Source: Bacillota bacterium
Lineage (GTDB): Bacteria; Bacillota; Clostridia; Christensenellales; Aristaeellaceae
Direction: 5' to 3'
DNA: 64,000 nt
Assembly: GCA_023425025.1 (NCBI GenBank)
Contig: JAFADG010000024.1
Coordinates: forward strand, 186,001-250,000
Part shown: positions 1 to 8,226 of the stretch, one piece after another
Numbering within the stretch: position 1 is the stretch's first letter
How the letters are laid out: each line of letters begins with the position of its first letter
Position numbers and translations under genes: made by a program
Notes under the pieces: model-generated
Told to the model about the DNA's origin: nothing
Seen by the model: the letters and a program-made list of their open reading frames with translations, nothing else
Database searches by the model: none

Positions 1-541
1 TCGTCATCAGGTCTCCCACAAAGAAGGTGGCGGCCAGGGACGTTTCCTTGATCACGGTAACGAATTCATTGCACAGCGCCGGCAGTATGTTTTTGATGGC
101 CTGGGGAAAAACGATGTGGGTCATGGTCTGGCGGGAATTAAGCCCCAGGGACCGGGCCGCCTCTGTTTGCCCGCTATCCACGGCTTGGATGCCGGCGCGG
201 ATGATCTCGCTCACATACCCTGCGGAATTTAGGATCAGCGCTACGGATACGTTGAAGAAGTTGGCGTTTTTCAAAGCCGGGATCAGCGCCGGGAGCAGGA
301 ACGCAAAAATATACAGCTGCAACAGGAGCGGCGTACCCCGGATGATCTCCGTATACGCGATGGCGATCCACCTGGTAGGCGCGATCTTCGACCGCCGCAT
401 AAGCGCCACCAGGGAGCCAAGAACAGTCCCCAGCAGGACGGTGATCAAAGACAGGAGCAGGGTATACCCTATCCCCTTCAAGAACAACCCCGGAAATCTT
501 TGGATTACAGTAAGAATGTTTGGAATTATGTTGGCAAACAA
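1..541 (-). CDS. Amino-acid ABC transporter permease (HisM/GlnP type), 3' end cut by window edge
   Basis: Membrane permease of a polar amino-acid ABC importer. Read leftward, the frame gives hydrophobic segments (for example YTLLLSLITVLLGTVLGSLV), the conserved EIIRGTPLLLQL stretch and the cytoplasmic EAA loop EAARSLGLN followed by FPQAIKNILPALCNEF, which contacts the ATPase. No ATG fits. A TTG at 541-539 with an AGGGGG box about 7 nt upstream is the likeliest start, so the gene overlaps the preceding dehydrogenase by 16 bp and is probably translationally coupled to it. The C-terminus and presumably the ATPase gene lie beyond base 1. The binding protein at 3082 is the probable partner. The family is secure; the amino acid transported is not known. 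Confidence 0.85.
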   Translation of the reverse strand, partial: MFANIIPNILTVIQRFPGLFLKGIGYTLLLSLITVLLGTVLGSLVALMRRSKIAPTRWIAIAYTEIIRGTPLLLQLYIFAFLLPALIPALKNANFFNVSVALILNSAGYVSEIIRAGIQAVDSGQTEAARSLGLNSRQTMTHIVFPQAIKNILPALCNEFVTVIKETSLAATFFVGDLMT

Positions 542-1659
542 TCCGGCGCCCCCCTATCAAGTCCGTATGATCCGTACCGATCTTCTGATTTTTTAACCGC
601 TTCCAGCACCATCTGCGCTGTCACCCGATAAGGCAGGCGCCTCATGTCCGGCAGGCCCGGTACATTATCCAAGGCTTTTTGGAATGCGGGTGAAGCGGCG
701 TCAAGCCCCATCTCATAAAGGGTGACGGGCGTTTTGAGCCTTTTCAAAAGCTGAAGGACCTCTTTTGCTTCCTCTTCCTGCCCGTCCATCATCAACTGGA
801 CCAGCGTCCCCCAGGCCACCACATCCCCATGCAGGCAAGCTTTGATTTGCGGCATGTCCTCCATGGCGTAGTAGAGGGAATGGGCCAGCGCGCCGTTGAA
901 TTCCTCCCGGACCAGCAGCGATACAAGCCCCGTGCTCACGATCACGGACTGCACCGCCTCGCGGAATTCCGGCGAATCCATCCCGCCCTCGCAGTCGCGC
1001 AGCGCCTTTTCCCCCAAGCGGGAAAGGGGCTCATAGCAGGTGCGGGCAATAGACAGCCCCAAAGCATCCTTGTAGCTTAATGCTTCATTTCTGGCAGAAA
1101 AGCCGCTTTCAAAATACTTGGCGATGGCGTCGCCCATCCCGGCCCGAAGATACTTGGCCGGGGCATGGGCAATGACCCCGGTATGGATAAACGCGAACTC
1201 CGGCGGTCCCGCAAGAAACAGAAATTGGTCAAACGCGCCGTCTTCATGGTACATCACCGACAGCGCCGTCACCGCCGCGCAGGTGGCCGCGATGGTGGGC
1301 AGGGTGATTACCGGCAAACCCGCAAAATGAGCGCAGGCTTTGGCGGTATCGATGGCTCTCCCGCCGCCCATGCCAGCGATCACCTGGGCGTTGACTGCCT
1401 TCGCTTTTTCCGCCAGCGCTTTGGCGTCCCCGATGGTGCAAGGCCCCGCGTAGCGCACTGCCTCCGTAAGCGTTATCCCCGTTGCGGAAACCGCCTGCTC
1501 AAGAAGCGGCAGCCCCGCGGCCAGCGCTTTTTCGCCGCCGATCAAGAATATGCGCTGCCCCAAAGCGGAAAGAACGGCAGGCAAATCTCCGTACGCTTCC
1601 GGCCCGATGGTATACCGGGGCAAAATCACGCTGCTTGTATTCTTATTTCCTTCCGCCAT
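526..1659 (-). CDS. Iron-containing alcohol dehydrogenase family, HcxA/GldA-like 2-oxoacid reductase
   Basis: A 377-residue group III metal-dependent dehydrogenase. The NAD(P)-binding motif GGGRAIDTAK lies near residues 98-107. Candidate metal ligands follow in GMGDAIAKYFE, NGALAHSLYYAME and CLHGDVVAWG. It resembles glycerol dehydrogenases, but its direct linkage to an aminotransferase recalls E. coli ybdH (hcxA), a 2-oxoacid reductase next to the aminotransferase ybdL, so reduction of a transamination product is my preferred role. The ATG at 1659 directly follows the aminotransferase stop, and its GGAGG box sits inside that gene's last codons. The 3' end overlaps the permease. A glycerol dehydrogenase role cannot be excluded. 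Confidence 0.75.
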   Translation of the reverse strand: MAEGNKNTSSVILPRYTIGPEAYGDLPAVLSALGQRIFLIGGEKALAAGLPLLEQAVSATGITLTEAVRYAGPCTIGDAKALAEKAKAVNAQVIAGMGGGRAIDTAKACAHFAGLPVITLPTIAATCAAVTALSVMYHEDGAFDQFLFLAGPPEFAFIHTGVIAHAPAKYLRAGMGDAIAKYFESGFSARNEALSYKDALGLSIARTCYEPLSRLGEKALRDCEGGMDSPEFREAVQSVIVSTGLVSLLVREEFNGALAHSLYYAMEDMPQIKACLHGDVVAWGTLVQLMMDGQEEEAKEVLQLLKRLKTPVTLYEMGLDAASPAFQKALDNVPGLPDMRRLPYRVTAQMVLEAVKKSEDRYGSYGLDRGAPDCLPT

Positions 1660-2832
1660 TTATACCTCCGCGAGTTTGGAAAGCCTTCTCAATGCTTCCT
1701 GAAGCGTTGCTTTTTCCCGGGCGAAGTGCAGCCGGATCAGGTGGTTTACCGGCTCCCTGAAAAAGCTGGAGCCGGGCACGGCGGCCACGCCGATATGTTT
1801 GATCATCCATTCGCAAAACTGCAGATCGGACCAGCCGCTGAACTGTTCCTTTTGTAGGAACCGGGAGATATCGACCATCACAAAGTAGGAGCCCTGGGGC
1901 ACGGTATGCTTTAAGCCCAGGTCGTCCAGCCCGTTTAGGAAAATATCCCGCTTTTGGGTATACAGCTGCTTCAAATCCACATAATACTCCGGTCCCATCG
2001 TCAGCCCGGCCACGGCGGCGGCCTGCAGGGGCGCCGCGGCGCCTACTGTCAGAAAGTCGTGGACCTTCTTGGCGCTTTCGATCACCGCTTCCGGCCCGAT
2101 CAGATAGCCCAGCCGCCAGCCGGTAATGGAGTAGGTCTTCGAAAGGGAACTGCAGGTGATCACGCGGTCGTACAGCCCGGGCAGCGACGCCGCGCAGACA
2201 TGCTTCCACGGATCAAAGACAATATGCTCATACACTTCGTCCGTTATAATGAAAGCATCGTGCCGCTGGGCCAATTGCCCGATATACAAAAGCTCTTCCC
2301 TGGTAAACACCTTGCCGCAGGGGTTGGAGGGATTGCAGACAATAATGGCCTTGGGCTTTTGCAAGAAGGCGCTTTGAAGCACTTCCTTGTCAAACTTGAA
2401 GTCCGGCGGCGTCAGCGGAACGAAAATCGGCTCCGCCCCGGAGAGGATCGCGTCCGCCCCATAGTTTTCATAGAAGGGAGAAAATACGATCACCTTGTCG
2501 CCGGGATTGCACACCGTCATCATGGCGCTCATCATGGCCTCGGTGCCGCCGCAGGTGACTACGATTTCCTTTTCCGGGTCGATGTCCCTTAAAATGACAG
2601 CGCTTTGCTTTTGGGCCAGCGCCTGCCGAAAGTCCTGTGCGCCGAAGGTGATGGAATACTGGTGGGGACCTTCGCCCGCGATATCGCGCAGCGCGCCGGT
2701 AATGGCCTTGGGCGGCGGAAAATCCGGAAAGCCCTGCGAAAGGTTGATGGCGTCGTATTCATCGCTGATGCGCGTCATGCGGCGGATTACGGAATCCGTA
2801 AAGGTTTGCACCCGGCGGCTGAGTTCTGGCAT
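1660..2832 (-). CDS. PLP-dependent class I/II aminotransferase
   Basis: A 390-residue fold-type I aminotransferase, close in style to methionine or aromatic aminotransferases (YbdL/PatA group). Visible features are the N-terminal INLSQGFPDFPPP, the PLP-binding SLSKTYSITGWRLGY containing the Schiff-base lysine, NPSNPCGKVF, and a C-terminal LIRLHFAREK with the carboxylate-binding arginine. Length is normal. It is first in a leftward operon with a 2-oxoacid reductase and an amino-acid permease, so it probably converts an imported amino acid to its 2-oxo acid. The start at 2832 has GGAG about 11 nt upstream. The exact amino acid cannot be read from the sequence. Confidence 0.85.
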   Translation of the reverse strand: MPELSRRVQTFTDSVIRRMTRISDEYDAINLSQGFPDFPPPKAITGALRDIAGEGPHQYSITFGAQDFRQALAQKQSAVILRDIDPEKEIVVTCGGTEAMMSAMMTVCNPGDKVIVFSPFYENYGADAILSGAEPIFVPLTPPDFKFDKEVLQSAFLQKPKAIIVCNPSNPCGKVFTREELLYIGQLAQRHDAFIITDEVYEHIVFDPWKHVCAASLPGLYDRVITCSSLSKTYSITGWRLGYLIGPEAVIESAKKVHDFLTVGAAAPLQAAAVAGLTMGPEYYVDLKQLYTQKRDIFLNGLDDLGLKHTVPQGSYFVMVDISRFLQKEQFSGWSDLQFCEWMIKHIGVAAVPGSSFFREPVNHLIRLHFAREKATLQEALRRLSKLAEV

Positions 2833-3019
2833 TTCGTCGGCTCCTCAATTGTATAATTCTGTGAATATTCAGTATAACACGTTTTAGTATACCACATGCA
2901 GGCCCATTTGTATAGAAGGTTCACAGCTTTTTCTATATGGGTTTTCTTTGCCTTGCAAGCGTTTTTCAAGCGCGCTGTCCGGGCATGAAAGAAAATGCAT
3001 AAATTTTCATCGTAATGTA

Positions 3020-3048
3020 TTGACATTTATCCTGCATAGGTATACAAT
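3020..3048 (+). promoter_or_regulatory. Sigma-70 type promoter of the amino-acid binding protein
   Basis: TTGACA at 3020-3025, a 17-nt spacer and TACAAT at 3043-3048. It lies 34 nt upstream of the binding-protein start and faces right, in the divergent intergenic region shared with the aminotransferase operon. Confidence 0.75.
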
Positions 3049-3081
3049 GAGGCACATCAAAGATCGCAAGGAGGAATCCCC

Positions 3082-3897
3082 ATGAAAAAATTGCTCGCGC
3101 TCTCCATGGTTCTGGCCATGCTCTTTACAATCACCGGCGCTTTCGCCGCCCCCGCCAACCGTCTGGAGAAGATCAAGGCCGACGGCAAGCTGCTCGTCGC
3201 CACCTCCCCCGACTATCCCCCCTATGAGTTTCTGGATTTAAGCGGCAACCCCGTGGGCGCCGATATCACCTTCGCCCAGTATATTGCCGACAAGCTTGGC
3301 GTTGAACTGGTGGTGCAGGCCATGACCTTTGACGCCGTGTTGGCCGCCATCGGCACCGGCAGCGCCGACCTGGCCATCGCCGGCCTCACCTACAAGGAAG
3401 AGCGCACCGTTTCCATGGACTTTTCCGATCCTTATTTCAACGACGGCAACCAGGTGATCGTCATCCGCAAGGAAGACGCCGAGACCATCAAGACCCTGGC
3501 CGACTTCAAAGGCAAGTCCGTGGCCGCGCAGAACGCTTCCCTGCAGCAGTCTCTGGTCACTGATCAGCTGACAGAGTCCACGCTGGCGCAAATCACCCAA
3601 ATCGATGAAGGCATCCTGCTGCTCAAGTCCAAGCAGGCCGACGGCATCGCCCTTGCCGCCGTCGTGGCCGAGCCTTTGGTCGCCAACAATCCCGACCTGA
3701 TCATCTGTCAGACTCCTTTTGACTATGCGCCTGCCGGCGCTCTCGTGGCCGTCGTGAAGGGCGAAGCCGAACTCCTGGCTGCCATCAACGAGGCCATCGC
3801 GGAAATAATCGGCGACGACGGGCTGTACGTGCAGTGGATCAACGAGGCCAACGCGCTGAACGCTCAGCTTGCCTCCGGCACCGCCCCGAATCCGTAA
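3082..3897 (+). CDS. Amino-acid ABC transporter substrate-binding protein (SBP family 3)
   Basis: A 271-residue exported binding protein. The signal peptide MKKLLALSMVLAMLF ends near GAFA-AP and has no lipobox cysteine. The mature domain has the family 3 landmarks: LLVATSPDYPPYEF near the N-terminus, IAGLTYKEERTVSMDFSDPYF with the ligand-contacting TYxxERxxxxDFSxPY pattern, and GKSVAAQNASLQQ in lobe 2. AAGGAGG precedes the ATG by 9 nt, and a consensus promoter lies upstream. A strong hairpin follows the stop, so it is probably made in excess over the permease encoded leftward at 541. The ligand is a polar amino acid, not further specified. Confidence 0.9.
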   Translation: MKKLLALSMVLAMLFTITGAFAAPANRLEKIKADGKLLVATSPDYPPYEFLDLSGNPVGADITFAQYIADKLGVELVVQAMTFDAVLAAIGTGSADLAIAGLTYKEERTVSMDFSDPYFNDGNQVIVIRKEDAETIKTLADFKGKSVAAQNASLQQSLVTDQLTESTLAQITQIDEGILLLKSKQADGIALAAVVAEPLVANNPDLIICQTPFDYAPAGALVAVVKGEAELLAAINEAIAEIIGDDGLYVQWINEANALNAQLASGTAPNP

Positions 3898-3917
3898 GGC
3901 AAACAGATAGCAACAGC

Positions 3918-3957
3918 AGCTTGCCGCCGTATACTTCTACGGCGGCAAGCTTTTCCT
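3918..3957 (+). terminator. Rho-independent terminator after the binding protein
   Basis: Perfect 13-bp stem (arms 3919-3931 and 3938-3950, loop 3932-3937), extended by an A-T pair and followed by TTTT. It lies between the binding protein and the hydroxyacid dehydrogenase, so the latter depends on readthrough or its own promoter. Confidence 0.75.
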
Positions 3958-3986
3958 ATTGTCACACACGCGCAAGGAGATTCACC

Positions 3987-4910
3987 ATGCATCCGAATAC
4001 GAAAATCGCTATTATCGGCGCCGGCCATGTGGGCAGCCATGTGGCATTGGCGTGCGCCCTTCAGGGGCTCGCCCGGGAAATCGTGCTGCTGGACACCGAC
4101 CGCAAAAAAGCCAAAGGCCAAGCCATCGACATCATGGATGCGCTTGCATATTCATCCTGCAATGTGAATGTTTATGAGGGATGGTATGACGCTGTCGCCG
4201 ATGCTGCCATCGCTGTCATGTGCGCCTGCGCGGTAGGCTATGAAAGCTCCGACCGCTTACAGGAGCTGCAGCCGACCCTGCGGGTGGCCGACGAGGTGGC
4301 CAATGGGCTAAATGGCTGCGGGTTTTCCGGCATTCTTGTCAGCATTTCCAACCCCTGCGACATCATCGCCCAGTATCTTCAAAAAAAGACGGGCCTGACT
4401 GTGATCGGCACCGGCACGGCGCTGGATTCCGCCAGATTCCGCGTGCGGCTGGCCCAGGCGCTGAGTGTGGATGTTGCCAGCGTGCAGGGGTACTGCCTGG
4501 GCGAGCACGGCGACAGCCAGGTGCCGGCCCTGGGCACCGTAACAGTCGGCGGCATTCCGCTTAACCGGCTGATGAGTGCTTATCCCAACGCAGACTTTTC
4601 GGCCATAGTTCAAAACACCGTCAAGGCCGGCTGGGAGATTGTTTTGGGCAAGGGCTGCACGGAGTTTGGCATCGCCGCCGCAGCGGCCAGAATGGTCCGG
4701 GCCATCCTGCGGGATGAGCAAACCGTACTGCCCTGCTCCATACTGCTCAGCGGCCAGTACGGCGGCAGCGGCATCTATGCCAGCCTCCCCTGCGTCATCG
4801 GCCGGCAAGGCGCGGAGCCCCTGCCGGAAATGGATTTGTCCGGGCAGGAGCGGGCGGCGCTTGCCCGCAGCTTTTACACCATAAAACGCCACCTGCCTGA
4901 AGGCATATAA
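3987..4910 (+). CDS. L-lactate/L-2-hydroxyisocaproate dehydrogenase family
   Basis: A 307-residue NAD-dependent L-2-hydroxyacid dehydrogenase. The N-terminal Rossmann motif IAIIGAGHVGSHVAL is followed by the acidic residue in VLLDTD. The catalytic histidine is H174 in LGEHGDSQ, and the substrate-binding arginine is in TALDSARFR. The stretches SDRLQELQ, GFSGILVSISNP and GTGTALDSAR resemble L-2-hydroxyisocaproate dehydrogenase more than classical lactate dehydrogenase, which suggests branched or bulky 2-oxo acids. I chose ATG 3987 (box AAGGAGA, 7 nt upstream); the frame stays open upstream to 3834 but that stretch crosses a terminator. It fits an amino acid to 2-oxo acid to 2-hydroxy acid route with its neighbours. 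Malate dehydrogenase is a less likely alternative. Confidence 0.85.
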   Translation: MHPNTKIAIIGAGHVGSHVALACALQGLAREIVLLDTDRKKAKGQAIDIMDALAYSSCNVNVYEGWYDAVADAAIAVMCACAVGYESSDRLQELQPTLRVADEVANGLNGCGFSGILVSISNPCDIIAQYLQKKTGLTVIGTGTALDSARFRVRLAQALSVDVASVQGYCLGEHGDSQVPALGTVTVGGIPLNRLMSAYPNADFSAIVQNTVKAGWEIVLGKGCTEFGIAAAAARMVRAILRDEQTVLPCSILLSGQYGGSGIYASLPCVIGRQGAEPLPEMDLSGQERAALARSFYTIKRHLPEGI

Positions 4911-4935
4911 ATCACAAAACGAAAGAGGAACGAAC

Positions 4936-6036
4936 ATGCGCGACATATTGGAAACCCTGGAAAAATACGTTTCCCTGCCCAGCGGCACATGGGACAAGGC
5001 GGACGTCACCCTGGCCGCCCAGGCCATCGCGGAGGATTTTAGGGCCCTTGGCATGCAGGTAACGCTGCATCCCGGCAAGGACATGGGGCCGGTGGTGGAA
5101 TGCATTTTCGGCCATGGACCCAAGCAGCTGATGCTGATGGGGCACATGGACACGGTGTTCCCAAGGGCGGAATGCCAGCCCTTTCAAATCGTGGGCGACA
5201 AAGCCTCCGGTTCCGGGGTTTGCGATATGAAGGGCGGCATCGCCGTAATGCTGCACGCCCTTGCCGAGGTGCTGCCCCAGGTGGACAAAGAGAAGTACAC
5301 CATCAAGATCATACTGAACCCTGACGAAGAGGTGGGCTCGCCCGAAAGCGGCGAAATCATACTGAATACCGCCAGGCAGTCCTTTGCCGCGCTGAGCTTT
5401 GAGCCCTCCCGCAAGGGTGGCGCGCTTACCTGCGAACGCAAGGGCGTCACGTCCTTTGCCATCCGCTGCACCGGCGTAAGGGGCCATTCCGGCGCCAACT
5501 ACCTGCAATGCGCCAGCGCCATACAGGAGCTGTGCGCAAGGATCAACGCCATCTATGCCCTGCGGGACGACAGCCGGGATATTTCCGTAAACATCGGCGT
5601 GATCAAGGGCGGAACGGCGGAAAACGTAGTGGCTGATGAAGCTACTGCCCATGGCGAATTCCGCTATTACGACCAAAGCTACCGGCAGGAATTGATGGAT
5701 AAGCTCACCGCCATCGTCGCGGCTCCCGGCGTTCCCGGCACCACCACCACACTTGCCTGGGGCAATACCCATCCGGCGCTCAAAGCCACGGAAAAGAGTA
5801 TGGCGCTGGTGAAGATCGCCCAGGAGATCGCCGCCGAATACGGCGTTGCGCTGACGGCCGAAAGCACCGGCGGCGCGGGGGATATCTCCATCGCCGGCCT
5901 GGCGGGCATTCCCGTGCTGGACGGCCTGGGCCTGGAAGGCGGCGGCATGCACACCGTGCACGAATATTCCCTGATCCACAACCTGCCCTACAAGATCGCC
6001 CTGGCCCGGCGGATGATGCTGGCGCTGCTGAAATAA
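4936..6036 (+). CDS. M20 family zinc peptidase (carboxypeptidase G2/ArgE-like)
   Basis: A 366-residue di-zinc hydrolase without a signal peptide. Metal and catalytic motifs are in order: GHMDTVF near residue 76, GSGVCDMKGG near 95, NPDEEVGS near 130 with the catalytic glutamate pair, FEPSRKG near 155, and the C-terminal GGGMHTVHEYS with a ligand histidine. The dimerisation-lid stretch CTGVRGHSGANY lies in the middle. Such enzymes remove an amino acid from N-acyl amino acids or small peptides in the cytoplasm. It follows the hydroxyacid dehydrogenase by 25 bp and could supply amino acids to the aminotransferase. The substrate is unknown. Confidence 0.85.
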   Translation: MRDILETLEKYVSLPSGTWDKADVTLAAQAIAEDFRALGMQVTLHPGKDMGPVVECIFGHGPKQLMLMGHMDTVFPRAECQPFQIVGDKASGSGVCDMKGGIAVMLHALAEVLPQVDKEKYTIKIILNPDEEVGSPESGEIILNTARQSFAALSFEPSRKGGALTCERKGVTSFAIRCTGVRGHSGANYLQCASAIQELCARINAIYALRDDSRDISVNIGVIKGGTAENVVADEATAHGEFRYYDQSYRQELMDKLTAIVAAPGVPGTTTTLAWGNTHPALKATEKSMALVKIAQEIAAEYGVALTAESTGGAGDISIAGLAGIPVLDGLGLEGGGMHTVHEYSLIHNLPYKIALARRMMLALLK

Positions 6037-6054
6037 CCGATCAGCAAAATATCA

Positions 6055-6100
6055 AAAACGCCTGTTCCGGCTTGAACTTGCAAGCCGGAACAGGCGTTTT
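6055..6100. terminator. Bidirectional terminator between convergent genes
   Basis: Perfect 20-bp arms at 6055-6074 and 6081-6100 around a 6-nt loop. The outer pairs are AAAA/TTTT, so it should terminate both the M20 peptidase from the left and the histidine kinase from the right. Confidence 0.85.
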
Positions 6101-6111
6101 CATTGCAGATA

Positions 6112-7350
6112 TTATTTATCCCTTGCGGGCAGCACCACCGTGAAAGCGGTCCCCTGCCCGGCGGCGCTTTCCGCCGAAATCCTGCCCTTATGGCCTTCGG
6201 CAATGCTCCTGGCGATGGCCAGCCCGAGTCCGTAGCCGCCCTGGTCCCTGGCCCTGGAGCTGTCGGCCCGGTAGAAGCGTTCAAAGATGCGGGGCAGCTG
6301 CTCCGCCGGAATGGGCGCGCCCGTATTGTGCACCGTCAGGCGGGCCTTGTCCTGGCTCTTTTCCAGCGCGACGGTTACCTTTCCGCCTTCCCCGGCGTAC
6401 TTGCAGGCGTTGTCCAGCAGTATGGCGGCAAGCTGTTTCAATTGCCCCTCATCCCCCATGACAAGAACATCCGGCGCGATGGCGCTTTCCAGCATCACAT
6501 GCCGTTCAAAAGCCACGGACTCAAAGGGCAGCACGCTGCTCCAAAGGATGTCGCTGAAATGGACGGGTGCCAGGGCGGCCGGCGCCCGCGCCGCGTCCGC
6601 TTTGGCCAGGAACAGCATGCCGTCTACCAGCTTCTTCATGCGCTCCGCCTCATCGCGGGTATACTCCACCCATTTGAGCTGCTGATGGACCGTTTCCTCT
6701 TTATGCCTGAGCAGGATGCCCGTATTGGCCAGGATCACCGTCAGCGGCGTCTTCAGCTCGTGGGACGCATCCTGAACAAACTGGCGCTGCTGTTCCCAGG
6801 CTGCTTCCACAGGCTTCAGCGCCCAGCGGGCCAGGAACAGACTGATTGCCAAAAAAGCGCCCAAACCGCCCAGACCCACCAGCAGCGAAAGGACAAGCCA
6901 CCTTGTGACCGCCGCCGTTTCATAGGAGGTATCGGCAAAAGCAATCAATGTGCCGCCCCGGACCTCGCGCTTCAGATACCGCAGCCCAAGGCTTGCGATT
7001 TTCCCCTCCGGCCGGTCCTGAGCCATCGCCTGCCCGGCGGCCGAAACGATGACCTCTCCGTCCACCTCCGCCCGTTCCTGGCTGATGGCGGTCACGCCCC
7101 CGTTTTCATCCACCGTCACGGTAAACGTGGGCACCAGGGAAAACGGCTCCCGATGGTCCATGGGCCCAATCTTGGGGCGTGGAAAGGCTTCCCCCTCCTT
7201 GATCATCGCCGCCCGGTCCAAAGCGTCCTTTGTTTCCCTTTGCGCCTGATTCACCGCGGATATAAAAAGGGCGGCAAACACGATCAGCAGCACGATACAT
7301 ACCAGCGTCATATTGATGAGAACGAATTTTTTCCGCAGCTTTTTGATCAT
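6112..7350 (-). CDS. Two-component sensor histidine kinase (EnvZ/BaeS class)
   Basis: A 412-residue membrane kinase. A first transmembrane segment follows MIKKLRKKFVLINMTLV, then an extracytoplasmic domain of about 130 residues, then a second segment (VTRWLVLSLLVGLGGLGAFL). The H-box is ASHELKTPLTVIL, the N-box LLDNACKYAGEGG, and the G2 box GYGLGLAIARSIAEGH, all intact. ATG 7350 is the start: it overlaps the regulator's TGA as ATGA and has GGAGG upstream. The frame runs further upstream only inside the regulator gene. It phosphorylates the OmpR-type partner. Its position divergent from the polyphosphate-polymerase-domain cluster suggests that it controls that cluster. The signal sensed is unknown. 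Confidence 0.9.
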   Translation of the reverse strand: MIKKLRKKFVLINMTLVCIVLLIVFAALFISAVNQAQRETKDALDRAAMIKEGEAFPRPKIGPMDHREPFSLVPTFTVTVDENGGVTAISQERAEVDGEVIVSAAGQAMAQDRPEGKIASLGLRYLKREVRGGTLIAFADTSYETAAVTRWLVLSLLVGLGGLGAFLAISLFLARWALKPVEAAWEQQRQFVQDASHELKTPLTVILANTGILLRHKEETVHQQLKWVEYTRDEAERMKKLVDGMLFLAKADAARAPAALAPVHFSDILWSSVLPFESVAFERHVMLESAIAPDVLVMGDEGQLKQLAAILLDNACKYAGEGGKVTVALEKSQDKARLTVHNTGAPIPAEQLPRIFERFYRADSSRARDQGGYGLGLAIARSIAEGHKGRISAESAAGQGTAFTVVLPARDK

Positions 7351-8024
7351 GGCTGTCCGGCCTCCAGTTGGTAACCCACTTTGCGCAGCGTGGCGATGTT
7401 CACCCCGGAGCCAAGATAGAATATCTTTTTGCGCAGGAAGGAAATATAGGCTTCCACATTGTTGTCCTCCGCGCTGGATGCAAGGCCCCACACCCTGGCG
7501 ATCAGCTCATCCTTGGGCAGCACGGCTTTGGCGTTAGCCATTAACAGGCGGAGCACCTCAAATTCCTTAAACCCAAGGTGCACGGATTTTGCGCCGCAAT
7601 GCAGCGTGCAGGCCGAAAGGTTCAACACAAGATCGGAGAACCGCAATTCCTCCAGCACCACCTCCCCTTGCCGGCGGGAAAGGGCCCTTAAGCGGGCCAG
7701 CAGCTCCTCGGGCGAAAAGGGTTTGGTCATATAATCGTCCGCGCCGGAGTCCAGCCCGGCCACCTTGTCCTGTATCTCTTCCCTGGCGGTCAGCATCAAT
7801 ACAGGCGTAGAGATGCCCTGCTTGCGCAGCTCCCGCGCCACCTCAAAGCCGTTTTTCCCGGGGAGCATCACATCCAGAACAATCACGTCATACTGCCCGC
7901 TCAAAGCATATTCCAGGCCGTTTATGCCATCATGCACCGTATCGGCCAGGTATTTTTGCTCAGCCATGATCTGGCCAAGCGCCTCCGCCAGGCGGAACTC
8001 ATCCTCCACAATCAGCACACGCAT
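7347..8024 (-). CDS. OmpR/PhoB family response regulator
   Basis: A 225-residue regulator. The receiver domain (residues 1-120) has the acidic pocket in MRVLIVEDEF, the phospho-acceptor Asp in IVLDVMLPG, the switch Thr in LMLTARE and Lys in TKPFSPEEL. The C-terminal winged helix (about 130-225) ends in AYISFLRKKIFYLGSGVNIATLRKVGYQLE, typical of PhoB-type DNA-binding domains. The start at 8024 has GGGGAGGG upstream, and the much longer open frame upstream looks non-coding. It is first in a two-gene operon, overlapping the kinase by 4 bp. The 202 bp separating it from the divergent gene at 8227 should hold its own promoter and probably its binding sites. Confidence 0.9.
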   Translation of the reverse strand: MRVLIVEDEFRLAEALGQIMAEQKYLADTVHDGINGLEYALSGQYDVIVLDVMLPGKNGFEVARELRKQGISTPVLMLTAREEIQDKVAGLDSGADDYMTKPFSPEELLARLRALSRRQGEVVLEELRFSDLVLNLSACTLHCGAKSVHLGFKEFEVLRLLMANAKAVLPKDELIARVWGLASSAEDNNVEAYISFLRKKIFYLGSGVNIATLRKVGYQLEAGQP

Positions 8025-8226
8025 CCGGCCCTCCCCTTTCGCGCAACGCCCTGCTCCTCCGTCCTCCATGGCCGGATGCCGGAGGGAACCGTACCTTATA
8101 TTATTGCGGCCATTATAGCACGTCAAGCTGAAAAAAAACTGAAATGTTCTTTTCAGAAAGATTTCAGGTTCAAGGTTTATGATAGATTCCTGTAAGAAAC
8201 CTGAAAGGAAACGGGGGCAAAACACA

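Noticed and set aside
3834..3986. Longer N-terminus for the hydroxyacid dehydrogenase
   Set aside because: The upstream extension runs through the binding-protein 3' end and a terminator hairpin. ATG 3987 has a proper ribosome site and opens the Rossmann fold at the expected distance.
6103..7374. Long plus-strand open frame antisense to the histidine kinase
   Set aside because: It is the shadow of a GC-rich coding gene. The product is His/Gln/Arg-rich without domains, and the opposite frame has every kinase motif. The same reasoning removes similar long shadows at 1165-1857, 10364-11368, 40255-41448, 43605-44813, 45446-46585 and 50698-51765.
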